A stretch of 9,227 nt of DNA from Candidatus Uhrbacteria bacterium (GTDB taxonomy: Bacteria > Patescibacteriota > Patescibacteriia > UBA9934 > GWF2-40-263). This document shows, one piece after another, positions 1 through 6,616 of the stretch (within the stretch, counting starts at the first letter, position 1; the number at the start of each line of letters is the position of its first letter). The notes below the pieces were generated by a model. It saw nothing but the letters and a program-made list of their open reading frames with translations, was not told where the DNA came from and ran no database searches. The stretch spans positions 1 through 9,227 of the forward strand of contig JACQXU010000050.1 of NCBI GenBank assembly GCA_016208545.1, read 5' to 3'. Position numbers and translations under genes: made by a program.

Positions 1-33
1 GTCTGCACTTTACAACTAAACATGAAACAAAAA

Positions 34-46
34 GCGGTTAAACCGC
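34..46. repeat. Perfect 6-bp inverted repeat next to the ribosome binding site
   Basis: GCGGTT and AACCGC are separated by one A, directly left of the AGGAG at 47-51. On the plus strand no T-run follows, so it is not a terminator for rightward transcripts. On the minus strand it is followed by TTTTTG, which looks like a terminator, but no minus-strand gene lies immediately to the right. It may be a 5'-UTR hairpin of the lipoprotein mRNA or a transcription stop from the other side. The role is inferred only from position. Confidence 0.45.
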
Positions 47-51
47 AGGAG
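47..51 (+). promoter_or_regulatory. Shine-Dalgarno AGGAG of the lipoprotein gene
   Basis: AGGAG ends seven bases before the ATG at 59. This spacing favours ATG 59 over the in-frame TTG at 53, which is too close, and is slightly better than the second ATG at 62. It is the only clear Shine-Dalgarno site at a gene start in this window. Confidence 0.7.
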
Positions 52-58
52 ATTGGAC

Positions 59-2401
59 ATGATGCGCTTTGTCAAAACGATCGTGCTCGCCTGTTCGCTG
101 TTCGCTACTGTCAGTTGCGACAAACTCTCGCCGTTCATTTCCGATGAACAATTCAACGAACGAATTGATCTTGATGACGACGGTGTTCCAAACGAAGACG
201 ACTGCGATCCGAACGATTCGAGCATTGCGAAACTTACATACTACCGCGATCTTGACGAAGACGGATACGGATCACAAGAAACTCAACTCGACTGCGAAAA
301 AATCAAAGGCTTTGTTGAGAAGCCTGGCGATTGCGACGACTCGGATGAAAACATCAATCCGAACGCGATCGAAATCTGCAATCTGATCGATGACAATTGC
401 GACAACAACACTGACGAAGGTCTTGCGTCGCGTTGGTATCACGACAAAGACGAAGATGGCCACGGCGATCTAAATGAATTTCTGGACGCGTGCGATCAGC
501 CTGACGAATTCGTTGCAATTGGAGATGATTGTAATGACGGCGATCAAGCGATCAATCCTGGCGCAATAGAAGTGTGCGATGATCGTGTTGATCAGGATTG
601 TAACGGTATTCTGGATGACGCGATCGAAGCAAAACTCTGGTTCTCTGACAAAGACGGAGATGGTTTCGGCGATCCGTTCAATTTCATACTGTCATGCAAA
701 ACTCACACTGGCGGATATTCGCCAACAGACGATGATTGCGATGACGAAAACGCAAACATCAGCCCAAAATCGCCAGAAATGTGCAAAGACGAGGTTGACA
801 ACGACTGCGACGGTATCACTGACACGGACTTTGTTGATATGAAGTGGTACCGCGACGCAGACAAAGACGGATACGGAACGTCAGACGATTCTAAGATCGC
901 GTGTTCATCTCCTGCTGGCTACGTTGGCAACTACAAAGATTGCGATGACGAGTCAGAGGAAATCAATCCGTCGGTCGAAGAGACGTGCAATAACGGCGTA
1001 GACGACAATTGCGATGAAGACGTCAACGAATGCAAACTCTCTGGAACGATTAGTCTAAACACGGCTAATGCATCGATCTATGGTGAATCAGAAGGCGACA
1101 TCGCTTCAAAATCTATAGCTGCCATCGGTGATGTAAATGGCGATTGGTTCGAAGACATTCTAATCGGCTCTCCAGGAAATGATGAAGCTGGACAAAACGC
1201 TGGTTCTGCCTATATCGTATTTGGCCCAATTACTTCAGGGATGATAAATCTAAAAGACGCCAAAGTGCGTTTCCTAGGAGAAGCAGAAAATGATTCTGCA
1301 GGATCAGTCGTGGCATCGGCAGGAGATGCAAACGGAGACTTCATTCCTGATATTCTCATTTCCGCCCCAATGCATGATGGAGAAAAACAAAATATTGGGG
1401 CAGTGTATCTTCTCTACGGACCATTCGATGAGGGAATCGTTAGTCTTTCAGACGCTGATGTGAAGTATCTTGGAACAACCGAGAATGGAAACGCTGGAGC
1501 TTCAATCGCAGGTGGAAAAGATGTAAATAAAGATGGACTCGATGATATAATCATCGGTGTTCCATTCGACAAAAGCGATCAAACTCAATCCAGCGCTATT
1601 CATTTCTTGCTTTCTCCGTTTGAATCTACACCAATAGTCAAAACGATCCTCATGGGACAAGATATGGAAGACCAAGCAGGTGCATCAGTTACTTTCGCTG
1701 ATGATAGAAATGGAGACGAAGTTCCTGAAATCGTCATAGGTGCCACATTCTGTGATGACGGACCGAATCGTATTGATGTCGGTTGCGTGTATATAGTATC
1801 TGGAACTGAAGCCACTATTGAAGGGATACGTGCCATCCCTTCATCAGCAATCAGAATTACTGGAGAAAATTCTGGAGATAATGCTGGAAAAGCGATCCAG
1901 ACCGTAGGAGATGTAGATGGTGACTCGATCAGGGAACTGATCGTCGGTGTTCAAAACAATGCACGAGGCGGTGTCGGTGCTGGCAGTGTCTATGTATTAT
2001 TTTCGGCTAGTCCAACTCCGCTGATACTTACACTAGCTGATATCATTCTCTTTGGTAACGCAACTTCATGGACCGGATATTCGGTAGCAGATGCCGGAGA
2101 TGTAAACGACGACGGGATAAACGACTGGCTCATAGGTGCTCCGCAGTGCGACGCTGAGTTCGAGAATGGAGGCTGTACATATATCGTCATAGCAAAGAAG
2201 ACAAACAGCATTGGTTCTATTACAAACGAAAATACCGCTACGATCACTGGAATCAATATAGATAATCTGTCAGGAACATCGCTTCTTGGTGGAATCGATT
2301 GGAATAACGATTCTATAATAGACATAATAATCGGCAGTAAACAAAACACGCCTTACATTGATGTAGGCGCAGCCTTTCTTATCGAAGGTCTCGGTTTCTA
2401 A
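59..2401 (+). CDS. Lipoprotein with four MopE-type metal-binding repeats and a seven-blade FG-GAP propeller
   Basis: Predicted surface-anchored protein of 780 residues, probably binding Ca2+ or another metal and mediating adhesion; the ligand is unknown. ATG 59 is chosen from AGGAG seven bases upstream; an in-frame TTG at 53 is too close to it. A basic, hydrophobic signal peptide ends in a lipobox-like TVSC, with Cys20 as the lipidation site (Thr at -3 is not ideal). Residues 37-49 resemble a thrombospondin type-3 calcium loop (DLDDDGVPNEDDC). Four repeats of about 66 residues start near 60, 126, 194 and 263; each has W/Y-Y/F-x-D-x-D-x-D-G-[YFH]-G, then DC(D/N)D, I(N/S)P, ExC and D-x(1-2)-C-(D/N), with four Cys each. 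From about 330 to 780, seven FG-GAP blades carry D-x-N/D-x-D loops starting at D358, 423, 488, 549, 618, 681 and 747, a full integrin-alpha-like propeller. Blades 4 and 6 each hold a Cys pair. The gene stands alone, with a terminator eight bases after the stop. The architecture is directly visible; the function is inferred. Confidence 0.88.
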   Translation: MMRFVKTIVLACSLFATVSCDKLSPFISDEQFNERIDLDDDGVPNEDDCDPNDSSIAKLTYYRDLDEDGYGSQETQLDCEKIKGFVEKPGDCDDSDENINPNAIEICNLIDDNCDNNTDEGLASRWYHDKDEDGHGDLNEFLDACDQPDEFVAIGDDCNDGDQAINPGAIEVCDDRVDQDCNGILDDAIEAKLWFSDKDGDGFGDPFNFILSCKTHTGGYSPTDDDCDDENANISPKSPEMCKDEVDNDCDGITDTDFVDMKWYRDADKDGYGTSDDSKIACSSPAGYVGNYKDCDDESEEINPSVEETCNNGVDDNCDEDVNECKLSGTISLNTANASIYGESEGDIASKSIAAIGDVNGDWFEDILIGSPGNDEAGQNAGSAYIVFGPITSGMINLKDAKVRFLGEAENDSAGSVVASAGDANGDFIPDILISAPMHDGEKQNIGAVYLLYGPFDEGIVSLSDADVKYLGTTENGNAGASIAGGKDVNKDGLDDIIIGVPFDKSDQTQSSAIHFLLSPFESTPIVKTILMGQDMEDQAGASVTFADDRNGDEVPEIVIGATFCDDGPNRIDVGCVYIVSGTEATIEGIRAIPSSAIRITGENSGDNAGKAIQTVGDVDGDSIRELIVGVQNNARGGVGAGSVYVLFSASPTPLILTLADIILFGNATSWTGYSVADAGDVNDDGINDWLIGAPQCDAEFENGGCTYIVIAKKTNSIGSITNENTATITGINIDNLSGTSLLGGIDWNNDSIIDIIIGSKQNTPYIDVGAAFLIEGLGF

Positions 2402-2408
2402 TTTCTCT

Positions 2409-2429
2409 GCCCCAACTCGGGGCTTTTTT
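2409..2429 (+). terminator. Intrinsic terminator of the lipoprotein gene
   Basis: A perfect GCCCC/GGGGC stem with an AACTC loop is followed by six T residues and further T-rich sequence. It starts eight bases after the TAA of the lipoprotein gene, so that gene is transcriptionally separate from the DHH remnant downstream. Confidence 0.85.
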
Positions 2430-2449
2430 CTTTTCCACAAAAGTCTCTA

Positions 2450-2478
2450 TTGACGCTTTTATAATGAAACTGTAAATT
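2450..2478 (+). promoter_or_regulatory. Possible sigma-70-type promoter for the DHH gene
   Basis: TTGACG at 2450-2455 is followed after 17 bases by TAAATT at 2473-2478, giving 5/6 and 4/6 matches to the consensus boxes. A perfect TATAAT also occurs at 2460-2465, but it lies only four bases after the TTGACG and has no good -35 box of its own. The placement between a terminator and a same-strand gene supports a promoter here. Which -10 box is used cannot be decided from sequence. Confidence 0.4.
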
Positions 2479-2487
2479 GCTCTATTC

Positions 2488-2584
2488 CCATGCTTGTCGG
2501 AGGAACTTAAATAGATTGCTTCGCCGATATTCCCTTCGACTAACACAGGGAATACTCGGCTCGCAATGACAATAACAAGCATGG
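2488..2584. repeat. Imperfect palindromic intergenic element of the 'attgcttcg / cgcaatgac' type
   Basis: The outer arms are perfect 10-bp inverted copies (2488-2497 and 2575-2584, ccatgcttgt/acaagcatgg). The inner arms, 2515-2534 and 2548-2567, pair as ATTGC/GCAAT, GCCGA/TCGGC and TATTCCC/GGGAATA around a 13-base loop, with small bulges. The core resembles the dispersed 'GTCATTGCGAG...GAAGCAATCT' repeats that I know from several bacterial groups, probably a non-coding MITE-like or REP-like element. The right arms contain both candidate ATG codons (2566 and 2581) of the DHH gene. The palindrome is seen directly; the membership in a repeat family is from memory. Confidence 0.65.
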
Positions 2585-2949
2585 CGCTGTATCAATCTCA
2601 ACAAGTTTTAGAAGCAATTAAGCGGAGTACACACCCGATTATTTGTGTACCTTCTGGAGCCGGAGCAGATCAATACTCAAGCGCGCTTGGACTTGCCAAA
2701 GTTCTCAAAAAACTCGACAAACAAGCTTCGATCGTCGCGGCGGACGGTAAACCTTCAAAAAATCTTCAATTTATTTCAGGACACGAAGACATCAAAGACA
2801 AACTTCAAGACTTGCGACAGTTTGTGATCGAGCTCGATGCATCAAAAACAAAAGTTGGAGAACTTTCGTACGAAATGAACGATGAAAAACTGCGCGTTTA
2901 TCTTTCTCCAAAACAAGGCTTTTGGGATTCAGCCGATCATCAACATTGA
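2581..2949 (+). pseudogene. DHH-family phosphoesterase, N-terminal fragment (before the frame break)
   Basis: N-terminal part of a divergent DHH phosphoesterase (NrnA/RecJ-like fold), a family that in active members cleaves nanoRNA or related phosphoesters; it is recognised from CPR relatives. The Rossmann-like start reads PIICVPSGAGADQYSSALGLAKVLKKL: the usual motif I (PDxDAxGSxLAL) has degenerated to SGAGADQYSSALGL. The stretch FVIELDASKTKVGELSYEMNDEKLRVYLSPKQGFWDSAD fits the family up to about base 2937. The frame then runs into HQH-TGA while the family sequence resumes in another frame. ATG 2581 (MALYQ...) is preferred. ATG 2566 lies in the conserved GCAATGAC core of the palindromic repeat, and neither has a Shine-Dalgarno sequence. 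The TGA is a genuine stop, since no other gene here needs TGA as sense. The family call is strong; activity is doubtful. Confidence 0.75.
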
Positions 2950-3604
2950 TCATTCACCAGAAAATGAACATTACGGACAAATCAATGTTGTTGATCTAAC
3001 AGCGTCTGCATGCGGAGAAGTCTGTCATGATCTTATCGCATCAATTGAAGATGGACTTATTGATGAAGAAATAGCGACTGCGTTTTTAACTGGCATGATC
3101 GCAAAAACAAAAAGTTTCAAAACAAAAAACGTTACGCCAAAAACATTTCAAACTGCAAGCAGACTCATCGCAAAAGGAGCAAAACGAGAACACATCGTTC
3201 AAAACTTGTATCGCACGCGTTCGATTGACACTCTTCGACTGTGGGGTCGCGCGCTTGCGCGTTTAAAAATAGATGAGCAAGCAAAAATCGTTTGGACAAT
3301 GCTCTCACAACAAGATTTTATGCTCTCAAGAGCGCAAGAAAATGATTTGCCAGAGGTGATTGACGAACTTATTACAACTTCACCTGATGCAAAAATTGTT
3401 GTGCTTATATACGAAAACAGTGAGAGAAATATTTGCGCAATAGTTCGTGTGGAAAAACCAATGGACGCAATCACGCTTTGCGCGGCATTTCATGCGTCTG
3501 GTGTGAGAGAAGAAGTACGACTCTGTTTCACAAATAAAACAGTTGCGCAAGTCGAAAAAGAATTGATTGAACACTTGAAGGAAAAAATAAAAACCGGCGT
3601 TTAA
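2882..3604 (+). pseudogene. DHH-family phosphoesterase, C-terminal fragment (DHH motif III and DHHA1 part)
   Basis: Continuation of the preceding fragment in the +1 frame; family-like sequence begins at about base 2933 with PIINIDHSPENEHYGQINVVDLTA. The signature DHH is DHS here. The stretch to about base 3290 (TGMIAKTKSFKTKNVTP, NLYRTRSIDTLRLWGRALARLK) matches CPR relatives closely. The C-terminal DHHA1-like region (IVVLIYENSERNICAIVRVE) lacks the GGGHxxAAG motif and has AAFHASGVREE in its place. The nominal start at 2882 lies inside the upstream frame, has no Shine-Dalgarno site, and its first ~16 residues are out-of-frame sequence, so independent translation is unlikely. Together the two pieces lack roughly 35 residues of the family, so the break looks like a deletion, not a one-base slip. 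The stop codon lies in the loop of the terminator at 3589-3613. Confidence 0.75.
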
Positions 3605-3613
3605 CCGGTTTTT
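3589..3613. terminator. Bidirectional intrinsic terminator between convergent genes
   Basis: A perfect nine-base stem, AAAAACCGG/CCGGTTTTT, encloses a seven-base loop CGTTTAA. Both strands have a T-run after the stem. It overlaps the TAA of the DHH remnant (3602-3604) and ends four bases before the stop of the minus-strand membrane gene, so it can serve both convergent transcripts. Confidence 0.85.
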
Positions 3614-3616
3614 AAT

Positions 3617-6061
3617 TTATTCTTCTGTTGTGTCTTCTTCGGTTTCTTCCGGTTCTTCAACTACTTCGCCTTCTGGAACTTCGGTTGGATTTCCCTGCCC
3701 TTCCTGAATCGGCTCTGGCAAAACTGTTGTCATTTCGCCGCGCTTCATTCGAGCAAGACGAGTCTTTGCTGGTTCGTTATCAGGATTGAGTTCAACAACT
3801 TTTTCAATCATCCCAATCGCCTCTGCTGGCTTTTTTCCAATTTCGTACATCGAGGCTAAATACCAAAGCGCGTTTGAATAATCCGGTTTAAGGCCAACAA
3901 TACGCTCAAGTTCTTTTGTTGCCAAATCGTATCGTTGCAGTCTGATCAACATTTGTGAAAGCTGAAACGCAATTCCGATATCGGCTTGATTGTTGTTTCG
4001 AAGCGCGGCAAGACGTGTTGCAGATTCCTCCAAACGGCCTTGTCTTTCGTATGTTGCGGCAAGATAATAATGAGCTGGCAAATAATCATTTTTTAGCTGA
4101 ATCGCGGAAGTAAACGCCTGTTCAGCAGTCTGGAGCAAACGTGTTTCTTGTTCTGTCGCAGTTTTTGCTAGTTCTTTGTCATCGGCTTCTTTCATCGCGC
4201 GAGCTCTAGTTGCAACAGCAAGATACACACGTCCCAAGTTTGCTCGATGGACAGGATTTGTCGGTTCAAGTCTTGCCGCATTTAAGAACATTTGTGCTGC
4301 CAAATCTTCCGCTCCTTGAGCAAAGCTCATCACGTCTCTATAAATTGATCCGCGAATCGTCCAGTTTGGAACAAAGTTTGGCTCAAGTGTTGTCGCTCGA
4401 CTTGCTGATTCAATCGCTTTTGAAACAAGAGTCGAAATTTCTTGTGTTTGTTCGGTTGTAAGTTCTGTTCCGGCTGAACTATATTCAGTGATCTTTGCGC
4501 GCGCCTGTGCTAACTGTGCCGCGGCGAGATTTCTATAATATGTGTCGCTCAAACCATTCAAACGAACCGCGCGCTCGAGATTACCTGCGACTTCGTCAAT
4601 ATTCGCCCCGGCTTTGTCTGCTGTAACTGCTTTTGCAAATGCGACTTCAGCGGCGTAGCGCTGGCCTGTCACAAACAATGACGCTAAAACTCCAACTGCC
4701 ACAAGCACAAACGCGAAAGAAGTTGCGAGCCCGAGTTTCGGTGAACGTCCGAAATCTGTATTCCAAAGTTTTAACATTACTTGTGAAGCAAGAAGTCCGG
4801 TAAATCCCCAAAGCATGAATTCCATTGTTAAGTTTGAGGAATATAGTAAGTGTGAAAGAAGCAAAACAGCCCATCCAACAAAAATCACATAAGTCATTTT
4901 CCATTCTTCGTGGTCTCGTTCAAAAATCAATCTACCAAGCGCTTTTTTTGCGACCCAAATCATAAGCGCGAGCCAAAGAGCAGTTCCAACAATTCCAAGA
5001 GTTGCAAAAGTCGTTAGAAAATCAGACTTTGCACGATCAAATCGGATTGACCAAAATTGCGAAGCGTTAACTGTCGCTGGTTTAAACGCGAGATAATCGT
5101 GAACATAAGTGCCAGGCCCTGTTCCAAAAAGCATATTGCCTGAATCAGAACCAAGAGCCGCTTTTGTGATATTCCAACTTGTGCCAAAACTTGGCGAGAC
5201 AACAATTGGAAGATTCAAACGAAGCGGGGACGGAAGGAAAAGAAGCAAGATGCTCACTAATAGAACAACCAGCGGAAGCGCAAATTTTTTCGGATTTGGA
5301 AATTCTTGTGATTGGATAAATCCAAAAGCGGCAAGAAGTAAAACTCCAAAAATGTTGATTACCCAAAAAACACTAAAATCAATCGCGATAAGCGCAACTA
5401 AGTTCACCAAAGTAACAATAATAATCAAAACACGCATTGCTTTGCCAATTCCGCCAAGCGGAATTACGCGATCACGCCCTTGATGTGAAACAAGCCACAT
5501 AGCAAGTCCAGTAAACATGATAGCTGTCAAAAATGTGATAAGACCGTTTAATGTTCCAACTGTGTTGAAGCCGAGCGACTGTGCAAATTCAAAAGGCAAA
5601 TGCACGAGATTAAACATTCCAAGAAGTGCAACCAAACCTGAAATCGCGGAAGAGAGCAAAACTGCAAAAAGGACATTTCTCTGCGTCTGCGTTCCACTCG
5701 CGTTATTCATCAAAACATAAAACAACACGATGTACATTACGATTGAAAGAAAACTTGTATATTCCTGCGAAGCCTGGCCTACCCAACTTTGATAACCGGC
5801 AAAAGAAGTTGCGGCAGAAATGAGAACTGCGAGCAAGAAAACGCCTGGAATGATATTTAACCAGCCTGATCGAAACGTAAGATGCTTTGTCATTACCATT
5901 TGTCCAAGCCATGCCACGAGAGCAAGAATGGACAAGACGACGAGAAGCAATTGTTTATTATGCTCAAGAACGCTTGTTGACCAAGGTAGAAAAAAGAGCG
6001 GAAGAAGGAAAAAGAGCAAGTACACTGACCACGACGTGATTTTCTGAAAAATATTGTTCAT
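3617..6061 (-). CDS. O-antigen ligase (Wzy_C)-like polytopic membrane protein fused to TPR repeats
   Basis: An 814-residue integral membrane protein, probably a glycan ligase or polymerase that transfers lipid-linked saccharides outside the membrane; the acceptor is unknown. Residues 10-465 hold about 12-13 hydrophobic segments. The long extracytoplasmic loop at about 280-350 has the Wzy_C hallmarks: GTGPGTY at 313-319 and RFDRAKSDF at 340-348, running into LGIVG. The classical H-N-x-x-L before this LGIVG is replaced by R-A-K-S-D-F, as I recall for CPR homologues. Residues ~470-780 form TPR-like helical repeats (for example NAARLEPTNPVHRANLG, NALWYLASMYEIGKKPAEAI and VVELNPDNEPAKTRLARM), predicted outside the cell. 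The last ~35 residues are a Glu/Pro tail. Its ATG lies 21 bases after the stop of the small membrane gene, so the two are probably co-transcribed. I see no Shine-Dalgarno site in the gap, which suggests coupled or weak initiation. Fold assignment is confident; substrate is unknown. Confidence 0.88.
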   Translation of the reverse strand: MNNIFQKITSWSVYLLFFLLPLFFLPWSTSVLEHNKQLLLVVLSILALVAWLGQMVMTKHLTFRSGWLNIIPGVFLLAVLISAATSFAGYQSWVGQASQEYTSFLSIVMYIVLFYVLMNNASGTQTQRNVLFAVLLSSAISGLVALLGMFNLVHLPFEFAQSLGFNTVGTLNGLITFLTAIMFTGLAMWLVSHQGRDRVIPLGGIGKAMRVLIIIVTLVNLVALIAIDFSVFWVINIFGVLLLAAFGFIQSQEFPNPKKFALPLVVLLVSILLLFLPSPLRLNLPIVVSPSFGTSWNITKAALGSDSGNMLFGTGPGTYVHDYLAFKPATVNASQFWSIRFDRAKSDFLTTFATLGIVGTALWLALMIWVAKKALGRLIFERDHEEWKMTYVIFVGWAVLLLSHLLYSSNLTMEFMLWGFTGLLASQVMLKLWNTDFGRSPKLGLATSFAFVLVAVGVLASLFVTGQRYAAEVAFAKAVTADKAGANIDEVAGNLERAVRLNGLSDTYYRNLAAAQLAQARAKITEYSSAGTELTTEQTQEISTLVSKAIESASRATTLEPNFVPNWTIRGSIYRDVMSFAQGAEDLAAQMFLNAARLEPTNPVHRANLGRVYLAVATRARAMKEADDKELAKTATEQETRLLQTAEQAFTSAIQLKNDYLPAHYYLAATYERQGRLEESATRLAALRNNNQADIGIAFQLSQMLIRLQRYDLATKELERIVGLKPDYSNALWYLASMYEIGKKPAEAIGMIEKVVELNPDNEPAKTRLARMKRGEMTTVLPEPIQEGQGNPTEVPEGEVVEEPEETEEDTTEE

Positions 6062-6082
6062 AATGTGAATTAATATTCAGGG

Positions 6083-6541
6083 TTACTGTTTTTTTGATTT
6101 ATAATCTTGAATAGCTTTTACAACTTTGCTGTCACTTTTCATGTCCTCGATAAACAGAATATGGCTTTTGTTGATTTGCATTTTGTCTTCAGGACCGTGC
6201 GCTTCGCCACCAAGTTTTGCAAGAGAGAGATTTGATGCTTGATCAAGACCGACAGAGCCTGTTTGAAGATAAAAAACATCTGTCAGTTCATAAAAATCAT
6301 CACTCGGCTTTTTAAGTTTGCCAAAATATACCTGTCCGTTATCAAGAAAGACTGATTGATAAAAACCAGATAAAGTCATTGAGTCTTGAAGTCGTGGAGT
6401 TTTATACCACCAAATTGCGCCGACGACAATAAGGACTAAAACAATAATAATCCACAGCCATGGATTTTGCTTTTTCTTATTTTCTGGTTGACCCATTGGA
6501 CGAACAACCGGCCCTCGATTGAGCTTTGATTCGATAGCCAT
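6083..6541 (-). CDS. Small single-pass membrane protein, CPR-conserved, function unknown
   Basis: A 152-residue protein. Residues 1-27 are polar and basic (PENKKKQNPW), then one strong transmembrane helix of about 20 residues (WLWIIIVLVLIVVGAIWW) follows. The remaining ~100 residues form a soluble domain. The positive-inside rule puts the N-terminus in the cytoplasm and the domain outside. The domain begins SGFYQSVFLDNGQVYFGKL and continues YELTDVFYLQTGSV, a pattern I recall from unnamed CPR proteins. No catalytic motif is evident, and the VFLDNGQVYFGKL strand pair suggests a small beta-barrel-like fold. It is first in a two-gene unit with the Wzy_C/TPR protein 21 bases downstream, which suggests, without proving, a shared envelope role. 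There is no Shine-Dalgarno site at the normal distance; the promoter predicted at 6553-6581 would give an almost leaderless mRNA. Confidence 0.8.
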   Translation of the reverse strand: MAIESKLNRGPVVRPMGQPENKKKQNPWLWIIIVLVLIVVGAIWWYKTPRLQDSMTLSGFYQSVFLDNGQVYFGKLKKPSDDFYELTDVFYLQTGSVGLDQASNLSLAKLGGEAHGPEDKMQINKSHILFIEDMKSDSKVVKAIQDYKSKKQ

Positions 6542-6552
6542 AACTAAATGTT

Positions 6553-6581
6553 ATATTACTCCAGAGCAATACGGCTGACAA
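6553..6581 (-). promoter_or_regulatory. Promoter of the small-membrane-protein / Wzy_C operon
   Basis: Read on the minus strand, TTGTCA (6581-6576, 5/6 match) is followed by exactly 17 bases and then TAATAT (6558-6553, 4/6 match). The -10 box ends 12 bases before the first base of the ATG at 6541. Transcription would therefore start about four to six bases upstream of the start codon, implying a leaderless or near-leaderless mRNA, consistent with the missing Shine-Dalgarno site. A GGAG lies in the promoter spacer, too far upstream to act as one. Confidence 0.5.
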
Positions 6582-6616
6582 GTGGTTTTTGTGGAAAACA
6601 AACATGTTTGAAAATC

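Noticed and set aside
22..147. Short plus-strand frame from the ATG at 22, overlapping the lipoprotein start
   Set aside because: It has no ribosome binding site, about 41 residues without recognisable character, and runs out of frame through the lipoprotein signal peptide.
60..1000. High density of GATC tetramers in the lipoprotein gene, possibly a methylation or origin signal
   Set aside because: The protein is very Asp-rich and uses GAT followed by codons beginning with C, plus ATC for Ile. Coding content explains the excess, and there are no origin-like AT-rich or DnaA-box clusters.
2460..2465. Perfect TATAAT as the main -10 box for the DHH gene
   Set aside because: It lies only four bases after the TTGACG, and there is no good -35 box 16-18 bases upstream, where the sequence is the tail of the terminator. 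It is kept only as an alternative within the promoter entry.
2947..2949. TGA as a sense codon (Gly, as in Gracilibacteria/Absconditabacteria)
   Set aside because: The other long genes have no internal TGA, and reading through this TGA does not restore the family sequence, which resumes in a different frame.
2930..2950. Programmed ribosomal frameshift joining the two DHH frames
   Set aside because: There is no convincing slippery heptamer with a downstream structure, and a frame change alone would still leave out about 35 residues, including a catalytic strand expected in the family.
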